Source of the DNA: Lutraria lutraria
Lineage: Eukaryota; Mollusca; Bivalvia; Venerida; Mactridae
Reading direction: 5' to 3'
NCBI GenBank assembly: GCA_964023205.1
Contig: OZ026844.1
Span: forward strand, 9,710,416 to 9,774,415
Length of the DNA: 64,000 nucleotides
Part shown: positions 42,701 to 57,700 of the stretch, piece after piece
Layout of the letters: every line of letters begins with the position of its first letter
How positions within the stretch are numbered: the stretch's first letter is position 1
The notes under the pieces: generated by a model
Told to the model about the DNA's origin: nothing
Seen by the model: the letters and a program-made list of their open reading frames with translations, nothing else
Databases searched by the model: none
Made by a program: the position numbers and the translations under genes

Positions 42701-45700
42701 AAGAACTGCCGTAGAAAATCTGGAACAGTAAAAACAGGAATATTCTACAACCTTTTACACTGCACTAGTAGTTTAAAACAATTTGAATATTCCTACTTTT
42801 AATGTTTCGCATTTGGCGCCATTGGCTTGCATTTGGAAACCCTGGTTTCATGTATTGCATTTTGTCACAAAACAAGTCCAATGTCAAGTTTCCTAAGCCC
42901 TATATAATAACTTACCCAAAAAAGAAACAGAAAAGTTTCACATTCTTTTTTCTATTGGACAGCTGATATCCCTGGGCAATAAAATGGGTTGAACTCATTT
43001 GCAAGGTTGTTTGCCAATTATGGGTAATGATTTGAGCGTAAATATTTCTTTGACCTTTTATAATAAGGTGCAAAGATCCAAAACACTCTAATGGTAATTA
43101 GATATATGTTATGTTAAGATTCAAAATTATACAGTAGATGTATGTGTGTATGATCAACTGAAGATCTTCAAACTGTATACAGACATTGACTGTTGGATGT
43201 ACAACAACATAAGTAGAACGTAGCTTCTTCAACTTTGCTGGTTCCAGACACTATCTCATTTAATTAATAAATGTGTGCATATGATATATAAAAAGGTATT
43301 CAAAAGTTCATCAAATCTTACTGATCATAGTAGTTCTAGCCATGACTACCGTGGCTTTACTCTTGAAGCTTGCCTTTGAATTTTGTTCTTTATTCATGAT
43401 GTGTGTCCAAACAAATCTCTCAATCTAGCAGCAATCACATTATTTAACACAATATTCCAGTACCGGTACTTAATCAGATGAACATGTCCGAGTTCTCGTG
43501 CAAAATACTGATCAATTTAGTACATGTATACATCTCAAAGTTTTAAAACACATCCAGAGTTAAATCAATAACAGCCCCTAAATTACTGCTTAAAAAATGA
43601 AAGGAAATATTAAGCACTTTTTTACTAACTCATACATTCAACGATAAATATTTAAAGAATAAAACTACTTATTGAAGTACTGTGGTGTCCAAAATTACAG
43701 ATACCAATTGGACATTAACAGTAAGAAGTCCATAAAATTCACATTATGTCTGACAGTCATTAATCATAAATGAAAATAAGAAAGTAATCTAAATTATTAT
43801 TTAATGACATTAGAATATTTACATTCAAATGTTAACTGATGTAAACGTAATATTTTTATTCTTAATAATCCTTAAATAAAACAAGCAATGAAAATTTTGA
43901 ACAGTAAATGAAAAATTTTTCATTCAAAGAATCAACAAGAAAGTGCACCAACTCAAACTAATCTTTATAAACAAAAGTAACTGTGTATTAAACCTCTCAA
44001 CTTTTTATAATAGAATGCAGGGCCGTAGCCACTAAAATTACATGCTGCCAAAATGCATATGCATTGTACATGTAACAAAATGAAAATGAGAATTTAGATG
44101 CTTAAGTCAATTCTTCAATAATTTTAAGCTACTGTGATTCATACATTAGTCGTTCAGTAAAGAAGACAATATATAAAAATTATAAAAAGAACACACAAAG
44201 GAATTGTTATGCATGCCATCAAGAGTTTCCCTAGCTATCAAATATTTCTTCACACTTCATGAACTATTACTGACATGATGAAGTATGCAAGAAAAGATTC
44301 AAGAAAATTTAAGATTTCATGAATATTCATTTATTTTAAGATGAAGACATAATGCCCATTTAAAAAAAATCACAGCAATAGTCTTGCCAGACGTTCAACA
44401 TTGAATCTGACTCAATTATCATGTATGTTTGCTTCATATTTACTCATTACCTTTGATTAATTGTATATTAATGTACACTCTATGAAAATACAGCTATTTT
44501 AAGCTTTAAATATTTAGTGCAGGGTTATAAGAGTTCTAAAAAAATCCCCTGAAATTCCCTTTTTTCCTCAAAATGACATGAAATTCCCGTACCTGAGAGC
44601 CCCTGGCCACTTCCCTAAAGTGAAGCTAAGACCCTATTACATAAAAGATCAGACTATACTTCAACAAGAAAGGAACATATTGATGACATACATAATCACC
44701 CCACAGTGAGCCCCTTATACTAATAGACAGCTACGACCCTGAATGATACAAAATACCCTATCAGTGGTGAATGTTTACCACTGTCATCAGCACTATCTAC
44801 TTTAATGACATTCAGTGATTCAGGCTGAAAGATAATAAATTTTAATCCAATAATATTCTATAGACATTAGTTAGATAGTTAGATAATAAATCACTCAAGC
44901 ATGATTCATGATTTATAGTTTTATGCTTTAATATATTAGTACAAAAATGGAGAAATTTTCAAAATGAAATGTTTCGTTAAATTCAGGGCTGCAGCAGCCT
45001 AAAAGTACAATGTATGTATAGTGCAATTTTATTTATCTGTTAAAGATGAATAATTGCACAGTCACTAAATGCATTTATTTTTTAGCTTCATACCAAAGTT
45101 GTTAGCTTCTTTTTATTTTACGCCAAGGGATTATATTCTGTTCCACATGCTTATAATATTATGTAGCGATACAACGAAGAAATAACTTATGAAAGTTGTC
45201 AAATTTCACCGAAACTAAAAATAAATGCAGGCTTTGAACTATGAAATGATGCAGCTTTGACAGTTTAATAAAATCGCACAATACAATGTCATGTGAATAT
45301 AACATAAAAGTGTAACAATAATTTTTATTTACACTTCACTCCTGCTTAAAGCACAGAGAAAATGGTAAATCTTTAATACAACATAATGATTCAGCTTTAA
45401 TGATAATTAATAAGAGTATATTGACCAATGTCATACATAAATACTTGAATGTAATGTAAAATTAGTCAAACAGTAGTAACTAGAGCTTTGTCAGAGAAGT
45501 GACTAATACCCCCGCCGCTGCTTTGACACTAAGAATGCGATAGTACACTATAGATGCCTTCTGCACTGGACTCTGGAATGAGTGGATCACTGGGAATGTA
45601 AATTGTGTCTTGCACATCTACATTTCATATTGATAATATATTTGATTCATGAATAGTTCAAGACAAGTTCATGAGTTCATGAATTTTATTCAAAGGGGAA

Positions 45701-48700
45701 TTATTGAAGACCAAGCCCATGCAATTAGAAAAACATCTGAGTGATGTAAGGTTTTAATGAAGCCATTGTAAATCATAAATAAGATTTTGCAAAATACTGT
45801 TTCGTCTACTACTGATCACACAGTCACAGGGTCTTCAAATTGACCGAAGAAGTTAAATCATTCTAAAACAAAATATTAATTCATAGCCAAGTATATTGAA
45901 TGACTGTAAAAATAAGAGCTAACGGGTATTATTGGAATTGAAGATTTTAAGCTGAAATTTAAAACAATGACTCACTTGCACTGCGCCGTCTGCCACTATA
46001 ATCTGACGCCAACGAAGATTTCCTGTCTGACGCGGCATTGGGTAAAGTGCTCCGTCTGCCACTAGATGAAGGTGGGGCAGAGTTATGCTTAGGCGCAGAT
46101 GATAATTTTTGAACTGTAGAGAAGACTTGTACAGACAATCTCCTACGAGAGATATTATTGTTTGACATTTTACTTGTTGAATTAAATTCTAATATTAAAC
46201 AAAAAGTACTTCCTATTACACAAAGTGACTGTCTTAAGTGTTATCCAAATCTTAAAACAAAACAGAAAGAAAAACAGACATTTCACTTTTTTAATGCAGA
46301 TCTCAAATCTGTCCCACCAGAAAATTCCACAATTCAGTCACAATACATCTATCGCAGAATACCGCAAATCGCATGGTACATGAACTTTCAATCACTCTCC
46401 ACAAAACCAAATATTTATGAAAACCATAGAAAATTTTGAACATGAACCGTAAGTTGAACAAACATTCAAGACAAACAGAGATGCTAATTTATTCACAAAA
46501 CGAAACCATCAAACAATGTATGGTATACACTACATTGAAGAGTTTACGATAATTTGTTGTTAACATTTAATTTCCTTCTAGAAAGCATTTCAAACATTGC
46601 ATGTATAAGTATGTACTATGCTAATATAAATGATCAAAATGGCTAAATATTTACATATTCTCATTATTTGAATACTGAAATTGCCAGTACTCCAAACAGC
46701 ATATACCTAAGTCCATAATTTTAACAGTAGGCTCTTGAAGTTAACTTCATGTGAATAAATGTTTTGTAATGAATTAGAAGGAGATATTAGCAATGATTTT
46801 ATGATTGTAAGTACCATTTGTTTTATTGTCAAAGTCCCGAAATTTAAAAAGTGAAGACACTTGTGCAATTATAGAGAGATGGTAAAAATGATTATATGAA
46901 CTTAAGAATAAAGATATCTACTTCTATAAATGTATAAATCTTAGGACGATAAAAAATGCAAACTACCCATTTTCTTAGTTTTGTTCAATATATGAAAATA
47001 AAATCATCAAATTTCTTGTAAATTTTGAATTTAATCCATAGGGAAAAGTATAATAATTGTATTGTAACACTTTGTGCTAGTAATTCATATGATAGCATAT
47101 GTTTAGGATATAAACATAAAGAAACATGTTCTATCATTGGCAAAACAGCTTTTGTGTAATCAAACAACTTAAAATGAAATTTTGATAAAAAATAAAATAC
47201 CATACAAAAGCCATTGATTTAGTTTAAACAGCTGCAATAAACTGTAAAACATCACTAAAATTTCTTTTCATGACAATGTGACACATAAAAGACAGTTTAT
47301 AACACTTGTACTGTGTGGAAAACATTTTTACAAACACCTTGGCTAAAAAGGAAACAAATATCATGCAAAGGAGCATTATTGGAATTTCAAAATGTTAAGT
47401 TAAATGAATATGAAAATGTTTTCTACTCTCATACAAACATTTATACAAAGCAAGTTTTTCTGACATAAAGCTCATTTCAACTATTTTGTGGTTGTCTCCC
47501 TTTAATTTGAACCATTTAAGCACTTTTGGCTTTTACAATTGTACCACGCCTAGTGATAATATTTAAGACTTTCGGTATGAACTTTAACACTATAAAGAAA
47601 CAATGCTAAAATTAGTTCATATGAGCTCAATAAAGTAAAATGTGTTATCTTTGTTGTGTACTGTATAAAGTAGGTATCTAAGCAAGAAATCATGCTTACC
47701 AAACTGAAGTTTAAGGAAACAATTTATTTCAACAGATACAGTAATTATTGATTCAACAATTAGTCCATTTTGGCTCAAAATAAAGAAATCGCAGCAGCTA
47801 ATATTGTATTGTAAATACATTTCTCTGTTGTTTAACAGTCCAATTAACATCAGTGGTCATTTCAGAGCCGCCAATATAAGGTACAGGAGAACTAGGCATT
47901 TATATCCCTTTTCTTATTTTGAATAGTTTTTCATGGTTCTTTATTGCGCTCAGTGAAAAAAACACCAATACATGCCTCACCCCTTTCTAGTGATACTTGG
48001 ACATTATTAATACATGTATTATAGTTTAATAGTTTAAATAAATTAAGTTCACTATGATCATGAAGATTTACCATTTGTTTGCTCTTGTTGATAGAAACCA
48101 TACATGACCCACCATATCAGTGACCAATGTGGGAGAAGATACCATATACTTTATGAGTACTTGGCAAGTAATGCATACTTTAAGTTGAAGAGCCAATATT
48201 TGACCATGTTTACACCTTTTACTGTAAAAGATTTCAATTCAATGGTAACCGTTGTTATATCAACAAATCAACATACAATATCTATAAAACTGTGGACAAC
48301 TGGTATACACAATGTGTATCATAAATGTTACTTGAAGCCAAACAAAATTCTATCAATATCAAAATATTAGAATTGACAGTCACATCAAAAATTTCAGTAA
48401 TGAAGTAATCATTGATTAAAATTATTAAGAATATAATTTAATAACATGAATTATTTATTACCTATCTATGGAATTTCAATGCATTTTTAATTTTTATCTT
48501 AAGTATTTCTATACTGACCATTTATGGTCACATCATATACAACCAATGCACACTTGAATGATGAACGCTTACAATTGTTCTTTAACTTTATAATCAATGA
48601 AAACTGTAAATGTGTACAGCAGGCAAAGCTATACCATTGAGAAAATTGAATGCAGCTTTTAAAAAGGTGTTCCTCATGCACCGGCACGCAATGTTGCATT

Positions 48701-51700
48701 TTAGGAGCAGAATGGACTCCATAATCTAAAATACACCATACACTCATTATGTACCACAATGTTCTTATTTAAAAAATAAAGTAATTTACAAACCTAACAT
48801 ACTTGAACCCTTGGTTTTCTTCATCACATCAGCAAGTTTAGAACTTGTATTAGATTTCTTATCATCACTAGATGTTGGCGATGGTTGCTTGTCCACATTT
48901 TGCTTCTTCAAAGCATTAGCCATTTTCAAAAAAGCAGCCATTTTGTTATATAATGATAAAGTCAGGTTTTGTGTCAAATTTTACTAAATTCTATAAAACA
49001 CTTCTTTCAAACATGAGTCCACTGAACACAACTTAACTCCTTTTCCAAAAAGTGACACTAGAGTATCCAGTAAGTTTCAAAAATCGTTCCTTAGGTCAAG
49101 CATAATCAAGAAATATCAATTTAAGGTCAAACATGTTTTAGAAATTTCAATCTAATGAAATAAAATTATCTAATTTAAATCCAACAAAAACCTATCGGAG
49201 ACAGGAAGGATTTAAGCTTATCAAACAGCATGTACCTAGCTAACAACAGTTATATATTCTTGTACTGTAGGTTACAATGATTTAGTAAGGATTTTTTTTC
49301 AAAATAACAAAGGTATTATGCAGTAGAATATTTCCTTGATTGTTTATGTTGAAAAATGTTTATTAATCCAAAATTGTAATTTCAAAACTCATTTAGAAAA
49401 TTTAGCCAATAAAATATTTACTTATAAAAAATCACACTCAAACGAATTAGTTGTAACTTTACAGTTAATTTCTTTCAGCATAAAATTACTCTGTCTACAA
49501 AATATCAAATGGTCAAGGGGGATTTAGATAATCCAATCAAGTTAAAAAGATCAATGGCTACTACCAAAATACAGAAAAAATGAAACAATTGTTATCATGC
49601 CATAATTTGCCAACCAAAAATAGCAGCTTTCAAATATTTACCAGTAGCACAATATCAATTTCTTCTACAAAAATAATACAATATTTATATATTGAAGGAG
49701 TTTTTTTTAAACTGTATGTTTTGTTATTGATGTACTGTTTGTGATAACTTCTAAACCAATTTTTGCAGAAGGTATACCCATGCAAAATGAAGTTCATGAA
49801 ATCACTATTATTTCAAGCGGTTCAAGAACAGTTCATGAACTGGTTATAAACTGTTCTTGATTTGAATTCATGATTTTTTTACATGAACTGCCCTTAAGGG
49901 TTGTTTGTGAACAGTTCATGAACCATTTAAGAATCATTAGGAGTTCATGAAGTATTCATGATCCAAACCATAATCTATTCATGAACTATAAGCAGAATAA
50001 AGAGGAATTTCAGAAACTACCATAACAATATTTTGTTCAAGAACATTAATTTTTCTGCTTCATGGTAAACCTGCTATTAAATAAACTGAAAGACACCCAA
50101 ATTTTAAATTATACATAAGAGTGATCGATACATGACATTGTATATCCTGACACAGACAATATGACTGCAGATTACCATAAGAATACAGAGACGAACAAGA
50201 AATAATCACAAGGGAAAATGATCTTAATTACTTTAGTCCGTTATTTAATCCCATTAATTCATTCACTAACACAGGGTCACCTTAATCCTGTCGATAATTA
50301 ATATAATCCAACACATAATATTACCCAAAATTAACCACAAGCCAACATACATCACAGTATGTAAGCCTAATGAATCACTACCCTAACGTGTACAGCTAGA
50401 GGTATTAAAAATATGCCAGTATTTTTTACAGCACAATTCTAAGTCTGTGAAATTTATTTTATGTTTGAACTAAATATCATTTTAACTGATGACATAGAGA
50501 AGTATTGAATGAGAAATAAATAACTTGTAATGTTGAAGCCATACTGTGATCAAGTGACTGTAGAACTAAGTATAAGTAATTATGAACTTCTGAACAAACT
50601 GATGGACTGTCACAACAATAATAAGCTTTAGAATTGTTAGCTGACAAAACAAACAGTGAACATATCAGAAAACAAGGCTATTTTTATTTAATAGTTCATA
50701 GAAACAGTAAAAGAAATCAATTATGGTACCGGTATGGGTCAACATTATGGATTAATATTGTATTATCACAGATGGTCCTTTATTGTGGCATTGTTTGATT
50801 TGGTAGCTGAATAAATACACTAATGGTCATAGGGAATAAGTCATTGAAGTACAACTGCTTCTAATGAGTCTAGATCTACTTTGTATTCATTAATTGTTTG
50901 CTTTTAAGCTGTGACTTGAACTGTATAAAGTTGACACTCAAAAATGAAAACAGAAAGCAAGGATTCCCTTAACAGCTTAAATGGTGTTGAAAAAAAAATT
51001 GATTTTCTAATACTACAATATTTTTGTAGGACACTAAATGAAGACTTAAAGAAACCTGTATGTGGTCTGCCATGATCTACAAATATGACCTTTAATAGTT
51101 GAGGTCACCAAAACATACAATTACAAAGAGGTGCCAGGGATCAGACCACTTTATGGTAAGTTTTTTTCTTCTTAAGGATGTATTACATTCTAAGCAGGGA
51201 ACAGTGCATATAATTAACCCGAGAAAAATAATATCAACCAAGGTGCAACATAATTAGTTGATATCATTTTGCTATCTGTGTGCTGTTAACATGTTCTATC
51301 ACCCTCAAGGCCAAGTTATTTTCATTTCATTATACCAAACAAGATTTAAGTTTAAATTCAAATAAAACTGTCACTCGGAGATATAGAATCGGATTGAACA
51401 AAATATCACCCACAGTTTGTACAAAGCAAAGGGAAGATACTGTGATATTAAAAAGCATTAAGAAAGAGAATTTCTCATTCTGTAATACAAAGGACTAAGG
51501 GAATTAGATGCAGTTCATTATGACGCCACATTCAAGGTACTATTCAATTTGTTATTTGTTTTGTTTAACGTTGGATGCCTGATTATACTGCAAGCCAGGA
51601 AATTTTTGTATCAAGAAATGTTTTGCCTTTTTTATGAAACCCAGGCATGGTCACAACATTTAATATTTTCACAGATTTTAGAAGATTGTACGAGTCCCAC

Positions 51701-54700
51701 AAAGCAAACCATGCTATGAACAGAACAAACACTTTGATTGGTCTTACACAGCATAAAAATATAATATTTATGTGACATCTTTTCCAAGCATATATTGCAT
51801 CTCATATTCAGCCTCAGGCAACGATTACACCATGGATCCCTTTAAGAAAGCTGGATTATCCACAAATTTTGCAGTTCATCTATCGTTTAATTAAAGGCCT
51901 ATTTTGCAGCTATGGTCAATTCAGAGCCGCCCCTGTTAGAGAGAGAGATAGGGGAGATAAGATACAGGAGAACTGGGCTTTTACATCCTTACTCTTTTAA
52001 AACAGTTTTCCGTGTATAAAGCACCTGATACTGGCCTCACCAATTTCATGTGATTTTTTTAACACAGTATCTGACTGTGAAGCATTCTGAAATATTGAAA
52101 GGTGGAGCTGAGATTTGAAACCAAAGATCTTTTGTTTAGTAGTCCAGTGCCTTATGATCACTAGACCATCGACCAACTCTTTGAAATTTTGAAACAATAA
52201 CAATGATAAGAAATACCTTCACTTACTGGTAAGAATAGAAAGCACTTGAATTGTATGTATAGATCCCCGTAGCCTCCGCATTGCTCTTCCACCTTTCCGT
52301 GAATCTTTATCACTGACCTTAACCTTTGACCTTTTTGATGTCTTAGCAACAGAACTTGAGTCAGACCTCTGACCTTTTATGTCATAGTCTTCTTTTTGGT
52401 TATCATCCAAACTTTTTGGTGACCCAGATTCAGAACTTGTACCTGATTTATGTCCTTTGCTGTTTACAGATTCTTTAGTTTCATTTCTGCCTTTCAGTTG
52501 TTTCAATTTATCTTTCTCAGCTCTTTCAACAGAATTATCTTTAAGCTTGTTTGAAACACTTACAGTACCTTTCCTCATGTTGTCAAGTTCCACTCTGTCT
52601 ACAATTATACCACTAGATTTATCTGAGACTAGTCCTGAATCTTTTATCATACTCTCAGGAGAAGCATTAAAAAAACATACTTATAAGCAGAATTTTCAGC
52701 AAATCAACAAGTTCTATAATTCCAAACAAAACTGCAGTAGCGTCTAAAGGTGATTTCATAGGCTATGAAATGAAATCAACAAACAATTACAGAAAATTGC
52801 TGAAAACTGAAATTATATTGATCAAGTCTCAATTAAGTTCACATCTAAAGAAATGTGCGTCCTAGCAAACACTGTGAGCACTGACTTCTATCTAGCAAAT
52901 ATCACAACACATTAACTATCAACAATAACTTCAAGAGAATTCCAATTCATATTCAAATCTTTACCTCCAAGTGAAATGATTTTCTTAACACCATATTGAT
53001 CTCAGAACAAGAAAGCACTTGAGCAGTTTCTTCAAAAGTTCAGGAAATCCATCTACACCGACAAGAAAAATCACTCACTGACTCAATATTAAATACCAAG
53101 ACAAAAATCCATTAAACTTTTGATCAAACTTAATCTTTATTCATGCAAATATCATAATTGCCCAATATATTCTTCAAATATCTCGAACTATATGTCCCCC
53201 TAATAAAATCACTCATGTCTTCATAAATCAAGATTATAAATAATTAGAAAAATTCGCTATATTATACGGCATCATACATCCGACTGCGTTTAATACACCT
53301 TGTACGTTTATCATCCATCCAATCTGTCTGAGCAATTGCTAAATCAAGACTAAATCAATACAACAAGCATCCTTGACAACTGATGGCACCGACTTGCTAT
53401 CAACACATTAACCTCATCTTGAACAACTAATTTATTAGTAATGTCATATAAGAACATGTAATGGAGTCTAGAAATGGATGCTTGAGAAATGGTCAATGAA
53501 AATGTTTAGAATACCTCAGATTGTGAAGCAACTGTTTTTGATTTCAACTATTTTATTGCTCTATTATTCAAACTCAATCTTATTATAGGAGCTAAGTTTA
53601 AAATTAGCATAAAATGTTGAAGTGTACATAAAGTTTGTTCTAAATTGGCATTATGAATTCACTATAGCACAAAGATCACATATTTGACTTGACATGACTT
53701 TATTTAATTAATCATCTATTCCTCTGATTCAAAAATGTTTTATTATGTTAATAGCTTCATTTTTCACTTACTATAATTAGACATATCATGATTTGTGTAT
53801 TTTCATGATCAACTGATTCAACTTCTTTACTTATTGCATTTTACAATTTTGCAATTCATTAATTATAATTTCAAAGCTTAGTACCATATGAGTTTAAAGC
53901 AGATTTTGATTATCTTTAAGTTAGTAAAAATCTATTAGCCTATATGACTCATCAACATTCAATATGAAATCACAGTAAAAATTAAATACATCATCACAAG
54001 ATATGAAATTTATAAATTCATTAATTATTTGTAAAGACTGTGCCATTCTATATCATTTCTTGTAAGATACCATTCATCACTATAATACTTTATGATATTT
54101 TCCAGCCACATATCTTGATATGATTCGCTATGTCACATTCAGAAGTAAGTCTTGATCCATTTATTGAGTCAACACTTGCCAGTTGCTTTAAGTAAATACC
54201 TTGATTGATGTCAAAGCTTTGATCTGGACATTAATGTCGGTTTCTCATCGGAAAGTATCAGAAATCAAAGAACGGTACAAGTGCAATCAATCCACATTAT
54301 CTAAAGCTTCAGAAAGTGTCAAATACTTAACTTCTGTACTTGAAAGCTTGACTTAGAACAATTTATGTTATTCTTTAGTAATGAAGCCTTTTTTCTTGTT
54401 TTCTTTATTATTGTTAAAGCAACAAAAATTCTGACTTAGACCGATGACAAAGCAACAAAGGGAGATAATTAGGATATAAATACATACTAGACTCATTACT
54501 AGAAGTAGTTTAAGTATTACAGTATAAGTAACTAGTACATTACATCTGAAATTGGAATCAATCTCCCTTTGATTGCAGTGATAGTAATACTTGAAAATTG
54601 AGATATGACTTTTAATTCTTAAGATGACTGTAAATAACAAATATAATTTATATTAATTCTTTATTCTATGTTCATGTTGAACTTATTTATTAAATATTAA

Positions 54701-57700
54701 GTCAAATCTGCACATTGCAAAAAAATAACAGTTACTGCTCTTTCTTTTTTTTGTAGTTGAACATATTTTTTCACTTTTAGTTTATGTCAATGATGGTTTA
54801 TTTTATCAACAAATCACATGGTTCCTAGGTGACTAAACAGGAATTAAGGCAATGATTAATTTGATTTTAATTCATATTTACCATAATGTTAGCCAAACTA
54901 TAGGAGTGACATAGTCTCCAGTTTTATCGTAAAATGCAATACATCATGAGGAACTACGGTCAAACCTATGTTAGCGGCAACCTACAAATAAAGGCCACCC
55001 TGGGAATAAAGGTCATTATTTAAAAACATGTCATTTGTTGATAAAAACAAAAAGACCTCCAAACAAAGACCATTTGTCCATAAAGACCACATTATGTCTT
55101 ACTCAAGGTGGCCATTGTTCACAGCTTTAACTGTATGTTATAATATATGACCAAATTATATTTTTCATTTGCACACATGTTGACTTGGAGCAAATGCTTA
55201 AAAATTAATTACATGATAACTATAAATAAAGTAAACATGCAGTAAAGATTAAGTTTTAACTTAACAATCCAAGCCCATAATTTCCTTAACTTTATTTATT
55301 GCTGAATAAATATAATAGACATTAAACTTCAAGTCTTTTATGGAAATGTAGAAAATAATCAGTTACCTACAGAAATTCAGACTCTTTATGCATTGAACTC
55401 AACAGGTTAGATTCATTTAATTGTAAAACAACTATGGTACATGTAATTTGTATGTTTTAAAACATTTTTACATCAAACTGATGATATTTTTTTTGACACT
55501 AATCATTAATGTATCTCTATCTAGCCACTCTTTTTTAAAACTGTATGCAAAGGATTTCATTAAAAATGACAGCAATACTTGGGAAATAAGAAATGTAATA
55601 AATGAACAAAATAAAGTATTGAACTTTCAGCAATAGTTACCGGTAATTGATTTATATAGCCAAAGAGATAGCAATTAAGATGCTAGTTGCAATATGAATA
55701 GTATCTCAATACATGAAGTGTGGTAATTCATCAAAAAAAAGAAATACAGAAAAAGACTCAGTATGACAAATATGTGTAACAAATTACTTAGAACAGACAA
55801 TAGCAGTCATTAATCAAACACAGAGGTATCAGTTGATGAACTAAAATGATTGAAGTTATCCAAATATAAAGATATAAATTAACCACAGGTAGAACATTGG
55901 TCAGTTTCTTTGAAAGAATTTTAACATCACGCATTGATGTTACTTCAATGGGTATAGCAACAAGATGTGTTATTACATCACTTAGATAATCCAATTCATT
56001 ATAATGAATGTGATACATTTAATTTAACTGATAACTACGTTAGGCCAAGAATAAAAATATGAGTATTTGCCCTAACATTACTAACCAGGAAAATGACCAC
56101 TACCCAAATTTTTCATTTTTATATTTAAGAGTAGAATATTTTTTTCAATACAAGGACTGGTATGCGAGTTTTATAGAATATGCTTCCATGTCTTGGTTGT
56201 TTCAAAATAAAAAAAAGAAATCCCTACCTATTTAAGCCTACCTTACCAAAATTTCAAACTTGGGTTAATTACTTGAGTGACATGAAATTGCAGTGATATG
56301 CCATAATCTTAAAAAATACCAATCTCTTTCCAAAACAAATTATATACATGATGCAAAGAACCATAAAAGGTGTTTCAGACACAAGATGCATTCTTTTCAT
56401 ACCTTTTACACAGCCATAAAAAATTGAGTTTTTCCATTAAAGAAAGCCTACCACATCCAACAAAACCAACAAGAATAAAAAAAATAAAAATAATAACCAT
56501 CAAATTTCTATCCTTTGATTCTTTTTCATTTCCACTAATTTATCACATAAAAGAATTAAGAATTCTATTGTTCATAAAACAACACACATTTTCAATGAAA
56601 CAATGTTTATCCAGCCAGCGCAAAACCTTAGTTTCAAACTGCTGATAACTGACGTTTATTTCTCAACACATTTTAAACCAAGAACTTCATAGATTTCAAA
56701 TAAAATCCATGGCATACTTTTCCATAGTCCTCATGTAGTTACATTCAATAGTCCAAAAAATTTGAATATTAATAACACTTGTTTTAAACATTTGCTTATT
56801 GACTTATGGTATAAACAAACAGGAATTAGGTTCAAAATAAACAAATATTCTCCCTTAGTCTGGTAAATGTTAAAACTAATAGGATAGAAATACATCCTTC
56901 AATGAACGTTATACAAATCATCTACCTATGACTCAAAGCCGACCAAAACTGCAGCAGATCATTATTTTACAAGAAATAATAACTCCGAATTTAAAAAAAA
57001 AACTTATTGAAAGCCACACTATCAATGAACCCTTTAGAGAAAGATTACTTGAACTTTCAATGTCACTTGCCATTTTTTAAAAAAATCAATTCCTTACCAC
57101 TTTTAAGTATATAGTATAAGTTGAAAAACAAGCAAGATAACAATGGCTCTAATTGCTCATAAATTTTATGAATTTGGAAAGTCAATAATGTCACAGAGAT
57201 GTTGATAAATGACTGCATTGATATGGTAACATTGCGGAGGGGACTTCTTAAATAAATAATTCAATTAATGTTACTGAAACAAACATATCGAGGAGTTCAT
57301 GACCATAACCACGAGTCATGGAATATAGTAAGAACATAATTCAAGATAGAGATGAGCATAGTGACGCATTTTGAATTGAGTTTTTATGACATGAGTATAA
57401 GATCGAGCCTGGTACCTAATTAGATATGCATTCATACATAACACAAAAGTATTTGTGTCTATAATTGATATTTTGGTCCCAAACATTTTTGACAACTTTT
57501 ACTGTGTATAAACAGAGAATTTTTAATTGCAAGCAAAACATTAATTATAAGATGTTGTTTATAGCCCCGAGTAGGCACTTATTGTACGAGAGAGAGGATA
57601 TATTTGTTTTTTTATTCATATAAAATTGAAGATATTTGTTTTTTTTGTTAAAAGAGAATTCCATACACAATCCATTAACAGGTTACTATTTAATTAAAGT

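Noticed and set aside
52457..52747. 96-codon plus-strand open frame
   Set aside because: It is the antisense shadow of the Ser/Lys-rich exon 1b frame.
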